A DNA stretch of 9,076 nucleotides from Candidatus Nitrosocosmicus sp. (GTDB lineage Archaea; Thermoproteota; Nitrososphaeria; Nitrososphaerales; Nitrososphaeraceae), in NCBI GenBank assembly GCA_030452275.1, contig JAKDMR010000064.1, forward strand, positions 1-9,076, in the 5' to 3' direction. Below are positions 1 through 5,895 of the stretch, piece after piece. The first letter of the stretch is position 1. Every line of letters starts with the position of its first letter. The notes under the pieces are model-generated. The model was given only the letters and a program-made list of their open reading frames with translations, ran no database searches and was not told where the DNA came from. Both the position numbers and the translations under genes were made by a program.

Positions 1-180
1 CAAACAAACCACATCGCTATCGAATCATTATAGCTATTTACAATTATTGTAGTAAATAATTGATCACGATAATTGCGAAAAGAACTGTAGAAACTTTAAA
101 GATGAATTTATATTTGTTAAAATTTTAATTACGATTGATATACTTAATAATATTTTAAGTCATAGATTTATTGATAATTT

Positions 181-372
181 ATGCTTGAAACCATCTTGAA
201 AGGAAATGAACGGGATTTTTTAATAGATATTGATGCATTGTCGCCTAACTCAAAGTATTTAGCTGCAAGTGGAAGACATTCACTGATGTGTTAAAATACA
301 GGGCACCATACCAGAATATACATAATAACAAATGTTCGTAAAAGTTATTTTTGCGACAAAACTGGTGTTTAG
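181..372 (+). pseudogene. relic of a WD40-repeat protein gene
   Basis: An ATG at 181 opens a 37-codon frame ending in TAA at 292-294. Residues 18-34 read ALSPNSKYLAASGRHSL, which closely resembles the core of a WD40 blade (consensus roughly AFSPDGKYLASGSRDSTI). A normal blade goes on to an aromatic residue and then D-x-x-TG. Here the stop codon falls where the aromatic residue would be, and the same frame then reads NTGHH and stays open to TAG at 370-372. Upstream the frame is full of stops, so there are no earlier blades. This is best read as one surviving blade of a once longer gene. WD40 proteins are built from several blades (about seven), so the piece cannot fold into a propeller alone. 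A chance match in AT-rich DNA is possible. Confidence 0.35.
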
Positions 373-392
373 AATTTTACCTGACAAGGTCA

Positions 393-1517
393 TCAGTTGT
401 TATCTGGGTTGTCAATATTAGAAAAATTCATAATTTTATTCATGCAGCATTTCTTGTACTTTTTTCCGCTGCCACATGGACATGGCTCGTTTCTACCTGT
501 CTTGGACCTCGCTAGTGTTTGTTGTGGAACAGTCCTATTATCATCATCGATCAAAAAATCTTTATTTTCATCTTTACTGTCTGTCCTCTTATCTCTGAAA
601 GAAGGTAGGGTAACGTTGTTAGTATCAGAATGAGTGGAGGTGGTAATATTGGTAGTATTAGATGAAGTATTAACAAGATTGAAGTCAGGATCTGGATTGT
701 TTTCTTCAATATCTAAAAAAGTATAACTTTCCTGAGAATTAGATTCAACAGTAGTATCGTCATCATCTTCTGCAAAGGAGGCAATTTCGCCTGCTTTGAA
801 ATAATCAAGAGGACTATGCTTGTGGTATAACACCTTGTTAAATTTATCGTGTTTTCCTTTGTAAATATCCAAGACTTCAGAATATTTTAAGATCTTTTTA
901 TCGATCTCATGATTTTCAAATAAAGATTTGATAAAATCCTGAGAAGAAGGATCCTTCAGATCCGCAAGCACTCTAGTTAACAGGCTCTTGGATTTACGAT
1001 CGGTTTCTTTAGTAGTAATAATCTTTTTTAATAATTCCATAGTTCCTTGTGTGTAATATACCCGGCTATCGTCGCCATCATCTTTACTAATATAGGATTT
1101 GGAAATGATTACTAAAGCTATTGCAATGTATTCCTTTATCCAGTATTTTACCTTAAAGTCTAAAAGTAACTCCGCTAAATCTTCATAATATGCAATACCA
1201 AAATTTGCTAAAAGGTACGGTAGCATCATAACCAGGTCATCCAATTCATCATCATAATTGCAAAGAGCATACACTATGGCATCAAAGGAAGATTTATCTT
1301 TTATGAGGGATAAAATATGTAAGGCGGTTATCGGTGCTATTCTCTCTTGGTCATTGCTACTATGCCAATAATTTTCATTTTTGACGATTTGTATTAAGGG
1401 ATCAATCACCTGATCTTTAAGGGCTAAAAAATCCTGAGCAAGTTTCTCATTTATCTCAAGCCCTGAATGAACTAATCTATTTAAAAGGTAATCCACATGA
1501 CCATCGTCTACATTCAT
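393..1517 (-). CDS. HEAT-like protein with C-terminal SEC-C zinc motif
   Basis: A 374-residue protein of unknown function. Residues about 20-215 are helical with HEAT-like repeats, for example around APITALHILSLIKDKSSF (61-78). Residues about 249-340 are a low-complexity acidic and Ser/Thr/Asn-rich linker, probably disordered. The C terminus carries a SEC-C motif, CPCGSGKKYKKCC, with zinc ligands Cys346, Cys348, Cys357 and Cys358. SEC-C motifs were first described at the SecA C terminus, but they also cap many unrelated proteins, so the motif shows zinc binding and perhaps protein or ribosome contact, not a link to secretion. I chose ATG 1517. The frame extends upstream to a TTG at 1553, which would add 12 residues (YPDWLFLCYQI follows the start) and cannot be excluded. 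No operon partner is visible. The frame and motif are certain; the role is not known. Confidence 0.85.
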   Translation of the reverse strand: MNVDDGHVDYLLNRLVHSGLEINEKLAQDFLALKDQVIDPLIQIVKNENYWHSSNDQERIAPITALHILSLIKDKSSFDAIVYALCNYDDELDDLVMMLPYLLANFGIAYYEDLAELLLDFKVKYWIKEYIAIALVIISKSYISKDDGDDSRVYYTQGTMELLKKIITTKETDRKSKSLLTRVLADLKDPSSQDFIKSLFENHEIDKKILKYSEVLDIYKGKHDKFNKVLYHKHSPLDYFKAGEIASFAEDDDDTTVESNSQESYTFLDIEENNPDPDFNLVNTSSNTTNITTSTHSDTNNVTLPSFRDKRTDSKDENKDFLIDDDNRTVPQQTLARSKTGRNEPCPCGSGKKYKKCCMNKIMNFSNIDNPDNN

Positions 1518-1581
1518 AATCTGATAACATAAAAAAAGCCAGTCAGGATACAAAAGTATTTCCTAGTGTGAATTGACCCAA

Positions 1582-1590
1582 GTTAATAAA
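1582..1590 (-). promoter_or_regulatory. possible TATA box for the SEC-C gene
   Basis: On the minus strand this reads TTTATTAAC. It lies about 33 bases before the alternative TTG start at 1553 and about 69 before ATG 1517. The expected start of transcription, roughly 26 bases downstream, falls near 1560. That gives either a very short leader to the TTG or a leader of about 43 bases to the ATG. It is a weak match in AT-rich DNA. Confidence 0.3.
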
Positions 1591-1616
1591 CGAGAGTGCT
1601 AAAGCTTTATGTAACA

Positions 1617-1654
1617 TTCTCGTCATTTTATTTTTCTCGAAATGAAAATGAGAA
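1617..1654. repeat. imperfect inverted repeat (hairpin)
   Basis: The left arm begins TTCTC then ATTTTATTT, and the right arm AATGAAAATGAGAA is nearly its reverse complement. Pairing needs a three-base bulge (GTC, 1622-1624) and one further unpaired base. It is followed on the plus strand by an A-run, not a T-run, so it is not an obvious plus-strand terminator. The arms are AT-rich, so chance is plausible. Confidence 0.25.
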
Positions 1655-1836
1655 AAAATTTTAAAAGTCAAGGTAATTTCCATTTAATAGTCACATTAAC
1701 CGAAATATGGCTTTGGCTAATATGTTTTTGAATGACGAACAACATAATAAGGTTTAAATCAAGTCCTCTTCTCTTTGTGATGTTAGAATCCATTTTCTTA
1801 TGGAGATATTGTGATGGTTGGTAGAGGCAGCTCTTC

Positions 1837-2011
1837 TTATTTCGAACTGTATGTATATCCTTCATCCTTAAACAGGATTATTTTGGCACAGTATCCAGAT
1901 TCATTATCCTCCCCATCCTGCATCATATCATTTACATGTTTCTTTCATCATCTGAAAGTAATCCACCAAAGGTAGGTATCCATTATAATGATGATAATCC
2001 AAAATGGTTAG
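1837..2011 (-). pseudogene. possible decayed small gene, two frames
   Basis: Two adjacent minus frames read like pieces of one small protein split by a frameshift. The first, open over 2011-1928, contains GYLPLVDYFQMMKETCK and stops at TGA. The second starts at ATG 1926 and encodes 29 residues (MMQDGEDNESGYCAKIILF, then KDEGYTYSSK), ending in TAA at 1839-1837. Both have a balanced composition unlike translated AT-rich noise. No family is recognised. Either piece could be spurious, and a plus-strand frame overlaps them. Confidence 0.2.
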
Positions 2012-2110
2012 CTAAATGTGTTGTGGTGTCTAAACAAGCAGTGTTAGTTTACACAAGGGCATAGGCCATCTTTTACACAACTGTTAACAGAGCCTTTCAA
2101 AGGAATGAAA

Positions 2111-2121
2111 AATTTTAATAT
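2111..2121 (+). promoter_or_regulatory. TATA-like box for the 73-residue membrane protein
   Basis: AATTTTAATAT follows a purine-rich GAATGAAA that could serve as a BRE. It is centred about 47 bases before ATG 2163, predicting a leader of roughly 20 bases. It is the best TATA match upstream of this gene. Confidence 0.4.
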
Positions 2122-2162
2122 GAATCTCATCAATAGATTATGTTTGAAAATGGGATTAGCTG

Positions 2163-2384
2163 ATGAATAGGTCAATTATGATCATAATATTTTGGGTTTT
2201 AGGATTCATTGGAGGAATTTCCATTTATTCAATTTTACCATCTATACTAAATTTTTTTAATTCTTTCATACCCAATTTGTTTTCCAAGTATTTCTTTGAA
2301 GCACTGATCGCAGGAATAATAGGGTCAGGGTTGAGCACCATTGCTGTACTCTACTGGGCTAACAAGTCCTCTAAAGAATTTTGA
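2163..2384 (+). CDS. small two-helix membrane protein, unknown function
   Basis: A 73-residue protein with two clear hydrophobic helices, about residues 5-27 (IMIIIFWVLGFIGGISIYSI) and 45-66 (FEALIAGIIGSGLSTIAVLY). They are joined by a short loop rich in Phe, Asn and Pro, and a polar tail NKSSKEF ends the protein. Small-residue patterns (GFIGG, AGIIGSG) suggest helix packing. Positive charge sits mostly at the C-terminal end. It starts at ATG without a Shine-Dalgarno site. The permease gene begins 48 bases downstream on the same strand but appears to have its own TATA box, so a functional link is possible but not shown. No family is recognised. The clean two-helix pattern supports a real gene. 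Confidence 0.65.
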   Translation: MNRSIMIIIFWVLGFIGGISIYSILPSILNFFNSFIPNLFSKYFFEALIAGIIGSGLSTIAVLYWANKSSKEF

Positions 2385-2397
2385 CAAAATGATCCTC

Positions 2398-2406
2398 ATT
2401 ATATAG
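2398..2406 (+). promoter_or_regulatory. TATA box for the TauE/SafE permease gene
   Basis: ATTATATAG is centred about 31 bases before ATG 2433. Transcription would start within a few bases of the ATG, so the mRNA is probably leaderless or nearly so. This suggests the permease can be transcribed independently of the small gene upstream. Confidence 0.5.
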
Positions 2407-2432
2407 CCGTAAATAAGTTATAACCTGTACAT

Positions 2433-3215
2433 ATGGTCATTGATGTTCTAATTGCTTTTGTGGTTTCTCTAGCCGCAGGTCTAATTGGTTCAATGGTCGG
2501 CATAGGCGGTGGGATTATAAATGCCCCATATCTTAGTTATCTCAATTATAGCCCACCGCAAATATCTTCAACCAGTCTTATCGCAGTTTTTTTCACTAGT
2601 ATATCCTCTTCGTATCAATATATTAGAAAAGGTTTGACCGCAAAAAAGATCGGATTGATCTTGGCCGTCTCTTCTATTCCTGGAACATTCGTTGGTGTTT
2701 ACATTTCAAATTACTTTACTCTAAATGAGTTTCGATTCTATCTCGCACTCATTCTAATAGGTACTTCACTCTATTTATTATTTAGATCAAAAATAATAGG
2801 GCAAGAAAAAAAAGTATCAAATCATTCGGAAGAGGGCTATTATTGGGAGTTCTCTAGATTAGTGATCTTAGTTATTTTTTCATTTGGGGCCGGTACGTTG
2901 TCGAGTAGTTTTGGTATTGGAGGCGGTATCATTTTTGTTCCATGCCTGATTATTCTCTTAGGGTTTAACATGAAAACGGCTTCTGCTACGTCTCAATTCG
3001 CTCTCATGTTCACATCCCTTTCAGGCTTAGCTTTGTTCATTATTGGCGGAAAACCAGACTACTATATGGGATTCATTTTGTCCATAGGTTCAATTATTGG
3101 GGGTACCGTGGGCAGCATGCTAGCCAGCAGACTGAAATCTGATTTATTATTAAAAATATTTAGTATCCTATTACTGGTTGTATCTCTTAAATTGATTTAT
3201 GATGGTTCAGGATAA
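2433..3215 (+). CDS. TauE/SafE-type membrane permease
   Basis: A 260-residue polytopic membrane protein of the TauE/SafE (DUF81) family, whose members move anions such as sulfite, sulfoacetate or other small organic acids across the cytoplasmic membrane. The internal duplication typical of the family is visible: SMVGIGGGIINAPYL (20-34) is echoed by SSFGIGGGIIFVPCL (158-172), each starting one half of four or so helices. Hydrophobic segments fall near residues 4-27, 46-62, 72-91, 101-118, 143-160, 164-178, 186-206, 212-232 and 238-256. The central loop, about 119-140, is charged and cytoplasmic-like (KIIGQEKKVSNHSEE). Length is normal for the family. The substrate cannot be read from sequence, and no sulfur or taurine gene lies nearby to suggest one. 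The start is ATG with a TATA box about 31 bases upstream. Confidence 0.9.
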   Translation: MVIDVLIAFVVSLAAGLIGSMVGIGGGIINAPYLSYLNYSPPQISSTSLIAVFFTSISSSYQYIRKGLTAKKIGLILAVSSIPGTFVGVYISNYFTLNEFRFYLALILIGTSLYLLFRSKIIGQEKKVSNHSEEGYYWEFSRLVILVIFSFGAGTLSSSFGIGGGIIFVPCLIILLGFNMKTASATSQFALMFTSLSGLALFIIGGKPDYYMGFILSIGSIIGGTVGSMLASRLKSDLLLKIFSILLLVVSLKLIYDGSG

Positions 3216-3365
3216 CGTAAGAGAGTTTCAACCCGAAGTTAAAAAAGACTTCCTGACTCTGGTTTAGATTTAATCTAGATGTCAACATGGTCTGCCAAAA
3301 GTGGGCATAGATTAGGCTATTTCTGTTTGTTAGTGACATGTGATTTCTCTCCCATTTATCAATCA

Positions 3366-3374
3366 TTTAATAAA
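3366..3374 (+). promoter_or_regulatory. TATA-like box for purN
   Basis: TTTAATAAA is centred about 24 bases before the GTG at 3394 and about 36 before the TTG at 3406. It predicts transcription starting at or next to the first codon. A second AT-rich element (ATTTTAATAC, 3381-3390) lies too close to the GTG to serve it. Confidence 0.4.
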
Positions 3375-3393
3375 TAGCTAATTTTAATACAAA

Positions 3394-4029
3394 GTGTTTG
3401 TTGAATTGATAAATTTAGTCATAATGATATCTGGACGTGGAAGTAATATGAAAGCTATTCTTGAATCAATTAGGAAAGGAGAGATTGACGGAATTGATAA
3501 TATACTAGTTATTTCAAATAAACCGGATGCTTTGGGTTTGGTAATTGCCGAAAGAGAATATGGAGTCAAGACCACAACTGTATTATCAAACAAAAATGAT
3601 GAGTCATTTGAAAGCCGACTAAATAATGAACTGAAAAAATATAATATTTATCCTCATAACGGACTAATTTGTTTGGCTGGATTCATGAAAATCTTGAGTC
3701 CATCCTTTGTGGAATTATATAAGCACCGGATAATGAATGTGCATCCATCGTTACTTCCATCGTTTAAAGGTCTACATGCACAAAAACAAGCATTGCTGGC
3801 TGGAGTCAAGATTTCGGGTTGCACTGTTCATTTTGTAGATAATGGTGTGGACAGTGGACCGATAATATTACAATATCCTGTTCCAGTATATTACAACGAT
3901 GATGAATTGTCACTATCAGAACGAATACTTGTCAAAGAGCATGAAACCTATGTCAGAGCAATAAAGTTGTTTGCCCTAAAGCAAATTTCAGTTGTTAAAA
4001 ACCGTGTTGTTCAAACTCAGGTGATTTAA
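3394..4029 (+). CDS. purN: phosphoribosylglycinamide formyltransferase (GART)
   Basis: PurN transfers a formyl group from 10-formyltetrahydrofolate to glycinamide ribonucleotide, the third step of de novo purine synthesis, in the cytosol. The 211 residues match the usual length of about 210. The phosphate-binding loop is SGRGSN (13-18). The substrate and folate region reads NVHPSLLPSFKG (115-126), and the closing motif is DNGVDSGPIILQ (149-160). The catalytic triad of E. coli PurN (Asn106, His108, Asp144) corresponds to Asn115, His117 and Asp153 with identical spacing. The start is not ATG: GTG 3394 or TTG 3406 keeps the first beta strand (INLVIMISG), whereas the first ATG (3424) would delete it. 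I chose GTG because the TATA box fits a leaderless transcript; TTG is the alternative. No other purine gene is in the window. The 3' end overlaps the convergent TPR gene by four bases. Confidence 0.95.
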   Translation: MFVELINLVIMISGRGSNMKAILESIRKGEIDGIDNILVISNKPDALGLVIAEREYGVKTTTVLSNKNDESFESRLNNELKKYNIYPHNGLICLAGFMKILSPSFVELYKHRIMNVHPSLLPSFKGLHAQKQALLAGVKISGCTVHFVDNGVDSGPIILQYPVPVYYNDDELSLSERILVKEHETYVRAIKLFALKQISVVKNRVVQTQVI

Positions 4030-5135
4030 CCTCTTATCTTTTTATCCAAATCAAGCATGAATTTTGATATCTCTTCTTTATTTAAATTCAAGTATTCCTG
4101 ACCCCTTTCTCGCAATCTACTGTTAAATAATCTTAATTCCCTGTGTTCTTCAAAAAAGTTATCTAGAATCAATGTGCCATGCAAGACTGGGTTTAATAAT
4201 TTATCCATATTTTGTACAAGTGAATTCAAGTCGCCTCTCTCTGAAGATTCTGAAGATTCATACAAAATTGCACTGATATCTTTCAATTGCTGGGTAGAGA
4301 AGAAAACCTCTTTTTTACCTGCAAGGGATTTAGATTGCGTGTTTCGTTTTTCAACCCCGATCTTTGATATTAATTCTTTAGTAAGTTCATATTGTTCATC
4401 CGTCCCCGTAAATGTTTTCTTGACGTTTTTAATTAGTAAACCCTTATTGGCTAATCTGGTAGTTGCATCCTGAATTTCCTCCCGATCTAATCCGGTAATC
4501 CATATTATCTTCCCCAAATGATCATTCCCTTGTCTAATAGATTCGAGAATTACAACCTCGAGGATCCTTTTATAATCTTCCTCCATTCTGGCATTAATAA
4601 AATCTCTGTCCTTTACTGCTTTTTTTGCGTTCGAAATATCAAGCTCGATAGACTTCTTTAAAGCCTCCATACCTTTGGTAGCCCTTCCATCCAAAGTCAT
4701 ATAACAAGCATAATTATACCAAGCCATGGAGTCAGTAGGATTGAAGTCTATAGCCTTTTCGCAACACTCTATAGCCTTTCTGTAATTTTTTGATTTGTAA
4801 AATACCAAACCCTTCAGGTTCCAAACTTCGGGATTGTTAATATCTATCCCTAAAACTTGATCAAAAATGGCGATAGCAAGATTATACTGTTTTAAATGAA
4901 AATGTGAATAACCCTTCTTTATCAAGGAGTCGACAAAAAAGGGATCTATCCTAAGGGAGAGATCAAAACATCGAATAGCGTCTTCAAATTTTTCCTCTGA
5001 CATCTTGTTTACTCCTTTGGTGTATAAATTGACTTTTTTGATGTCATCTTGAGTTATTTTATGACCGCTAGCAGTACGGGAAGAATTATCGTCCTTCTTT
5101 TCTGATAAAAGTTTCCTCCCAAAAATCTTTTCCAT
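4026..5135 (-). CDS. TPR-repeat protein with winged-helix-like domain
   Basis: A 369-residue soluble protein. After a polar lysine- and serine-rich N terminus (1-32) come four TPR units, about residues 34-67, 68-101, 102-135 and 136-169, recognisable from patterns such as EDAIRCFDLSLRIDP (51-65) and YRKAIECCEKAIDFNP (118-133). The segment AVKDRDFINAR (173-183) is the type of helix that often ends such arrays. Residues about 187-260 resemble a winged helix-turn-helix: a helix (ILEVVILESIRQG), a second helix pair (DREEIQDATTRLANKGLLI) and a wing (NVKKTFTGTDEQYELT). The last 100 residues are helical and charged. TPRs bind proteins, so a regulator or adaptor that senses a partner and perhaps binds DNA is a reasonable inference, not shown. 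It lies 80 bases after the DUF106 gene, with a terminator and a TATA-like box between them, so it is probably its own unit. Start ATG 5135. Confidence 0.88.
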   Translation of the reverse strand: MEKIFGRKLLSEKKDDNSSRTASGHKITQDDIKKVNLYTKGVNKMSEEKFEDAIRCFDLSLRIDPFFVDSLIKKGYSHFHLKQYNLAIAIFDQVLGIDINNPEVWNLKGLVFYKSKNYRKAIECCEKAIDFNPTDSMAWYNYACYMTLDGRATKGMEALKKSIELDISNAKKAVKDRDFINARMEEDYKRILEVVILESIRQGNDHLGKIIWITGLDREEIQDATTRLANKGLLIKNVKKTFTGTDEQYELTKELISKIGVEKRNTQSKSLAGKKEVFFSTQQLKDISAILYESSESSERGDLNSLVQNMDKLLNPVLHGTLILDNFFEEHRELRLFNSRLRERGQEYLNLNKEEISKFMLDLDKKIRG

Positions 5136-5158
5136 TATAATTAATAATACTTATCAAG

Positions 5159-5167
5159 AATAAATGT
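5159..5167 (-). promoter_or_regulatory. TATA-like box for the TPR gene
   Basis: The minus strand reads ACATTTATT, centred about 28 bases before ATG 5135. This predicts a leaderless or near-leaderless mRNA. The surrounding DNA is very AT-rich, so the exact box is uncertain. Confidence 0.4.
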
Positions 5168-5179
5168 ATTTATTTTCTT

Positions 5180-5187
5180 AAAAAAAA
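5180..5187 (-). terminator. T-run terminator after the DUF106 gene
   Basis: Eight consecutive T residues on the minus strand lie about 29 bases after the DUF106 stop codon (5218-5216). Archaeal RNA polymerase stops efficiently at such runs without a hairpin, and none is seen here. It separates the DUF106 gene from the TPR gene promoter. Confidence 0.5.
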
Positions 5188-5215
5188 GATGCTAACATCC
5201 TGCAAGTTGCTAAAA

Positions 5216-5842
5216 CTAGAATGTGGGAATGCTTGTATTGGTGACCTTTGCTATGATTCCAGTGAATGCAAAGTTAACCAACAAAAACCAACCCCAGAGA
5301 AATACCTGTCCCGGAACTTTACATGGTCCTTGTTTGAGTTCAGCGTTTGTACTATTCGTGGTTTGAACAGGCGTATCCATTTTAACATTATCAGCAGAAC
5401 AGGTCAAGTACGGAACTGTGATGGGTGAAAGAGCTACAGTTTGACCAAATATCGCTGGAAAAACAAATATCCATAGCATAAAAGATGGTACCATGTATAG
5501 CATCATGGGTCTCATTTGTTGCTGCTGCATTTCCATGCTCATCTTTTGCATTTGAGATTGTTTCTTTTTTAGCTCTTCTATTAGCTGTTTATCTCTCTTC
5601 TTGATGGCTTCGGTGTATTTTTTTCTCCATTCTCCTGTTTCCTTCATGACTGTTTTCATTTTTTCCATATTGGTTGTCTTTCGTCTCAATAGCGCCATTC
5701 CTATATTTAACCCAATAGCAATCATCGCAGCAACGATGGCAGATGTGACCATATCAGGAAAAATTGGATGTTGAGTATAATGGGGTGTCAATCCTGGAAA
5801 CTGTAATACCAACTTTTCAGACCAATCGAAAAGATCTATCAA
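5216..5842 (-). CDS. DUF106 / EMC3-YidC-like membrane insertase
   Basis: A 208-residue protein of the archaeal DUF106 family, part of the Oxa1/YidC/Get1/EMC3 superfamily that helps insert membrane proteins from the ribosome. The layout fits: TM1 at about 31-53, a cytoplasmic coiled coil at 55-109 rich in Lys, Gln and Met (QMQKMSMEMQQQQM, 97-110), TM2 at about 112-132, an outside loop, and TM3 at about 179-200. The methionine-rich stretch is typical of the flexible substrate vestibule in this family. The outside loop (134-178) contains Cys148 and Cys174, which could form a disulfide. The start is TTG 5842: an in-frame stop lies just upstream, a TATA-like box sits about 30 bases before it, and the first ATG (5752) would begin inside TM1. 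The gene starts 53 bases after argS on the same strand. Confidence 0.88.
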   Translation of the reverse strand: MIDLFDWSEKLVLQFPGLTPHYTQHPIFPDMVTSAIVAAMIAIGLNIGMALLRRKTTNMEKMKTVMKETGEWRKKYTEAIKKRDKQLIEELKKKQSQMQKMSMEMQQQQMRPMMLYMVPSFMLWIFVFPAIFGQTVALSPITVPYLTCSADNVKMDTPVQTTNSTNAELKQGPCKVPGQVFLWGWFLLVNFAFTGIIAKVTNTSIPTF

Positions 5843-5867
5843 TCCAAAAGAAAATTATTTTCTGAGA

Positions 5868-5877
5868 GTTATTAATC
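5868..5877 (-). promoter_or_regulatory. TATA-like box for the DUF106 gene
   Basis: The minus strand reads GATTAATAAC, centred about 30 bases before TTG 5842. The spacing is what a leaderless archaeal transcript needs and supports TTG as the true start. Read-through from argS is also possible. Confidence 0.4.
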
Positions 5878-5895
5878 TTTTTACTTGTTCTTAAA

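Larger units (their letters stand above)
1518..2162. other. gene-poor spacer with degenerate short frames
   Basis: About 645 bases without a confident gene. The stretch holds the putative SEC-C promoter, an imperfect inverted repeat at 1617-1654, and short frames on both strands. A 65-codon minus frame at 1668-1865 has no recognisable motif. A 42-codon plus frame at 1936-2064 (begins MFLSSSESNPPK) lies antisense to two minus frames that read more like a broken protein. The right end carries the promoter of the 73-residue membrane protein. No tRNA-like fold or terminal-repeat pair was seen. Confidence 0.5.

Noticed and set aside
35..58. Inverted repeat TATTTAC ... GTAAATA near the left edge
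   Set aside because: A seven-base stem in very AT-rich DNA with a ten-base loop and no gene context; likely chance.
1668..1865. 65-codon minus-strand frame
   Set aside because: No motif, Lys/Ile-rich translated AT-rich DNA, no ribosome site, and it overlaps other short frames that read better.
1936..2064. 42-codon plus-strand frame (begins MFLSSSESNPPK)
   Set aside because: No Shine-Dalgarno site or TATA at the right distance, no family resemblance, and antisense to a more protein-like pair of frames. Kept only as part of the decayed-region finding.
3236..3277. Small palindromes after the permease gene (GAAGT/ACTTC and TAGATT-T-AATCTA)
   Set aside because: Stems of five or six base pairs without a T-run; not enough to call a terminator or operator.
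3279..3377. 32-codon plus-strand frame between the permease and purN
   Set aside because: No ribosome site, no motif, and it runs through the purN promoter. Probably chance.
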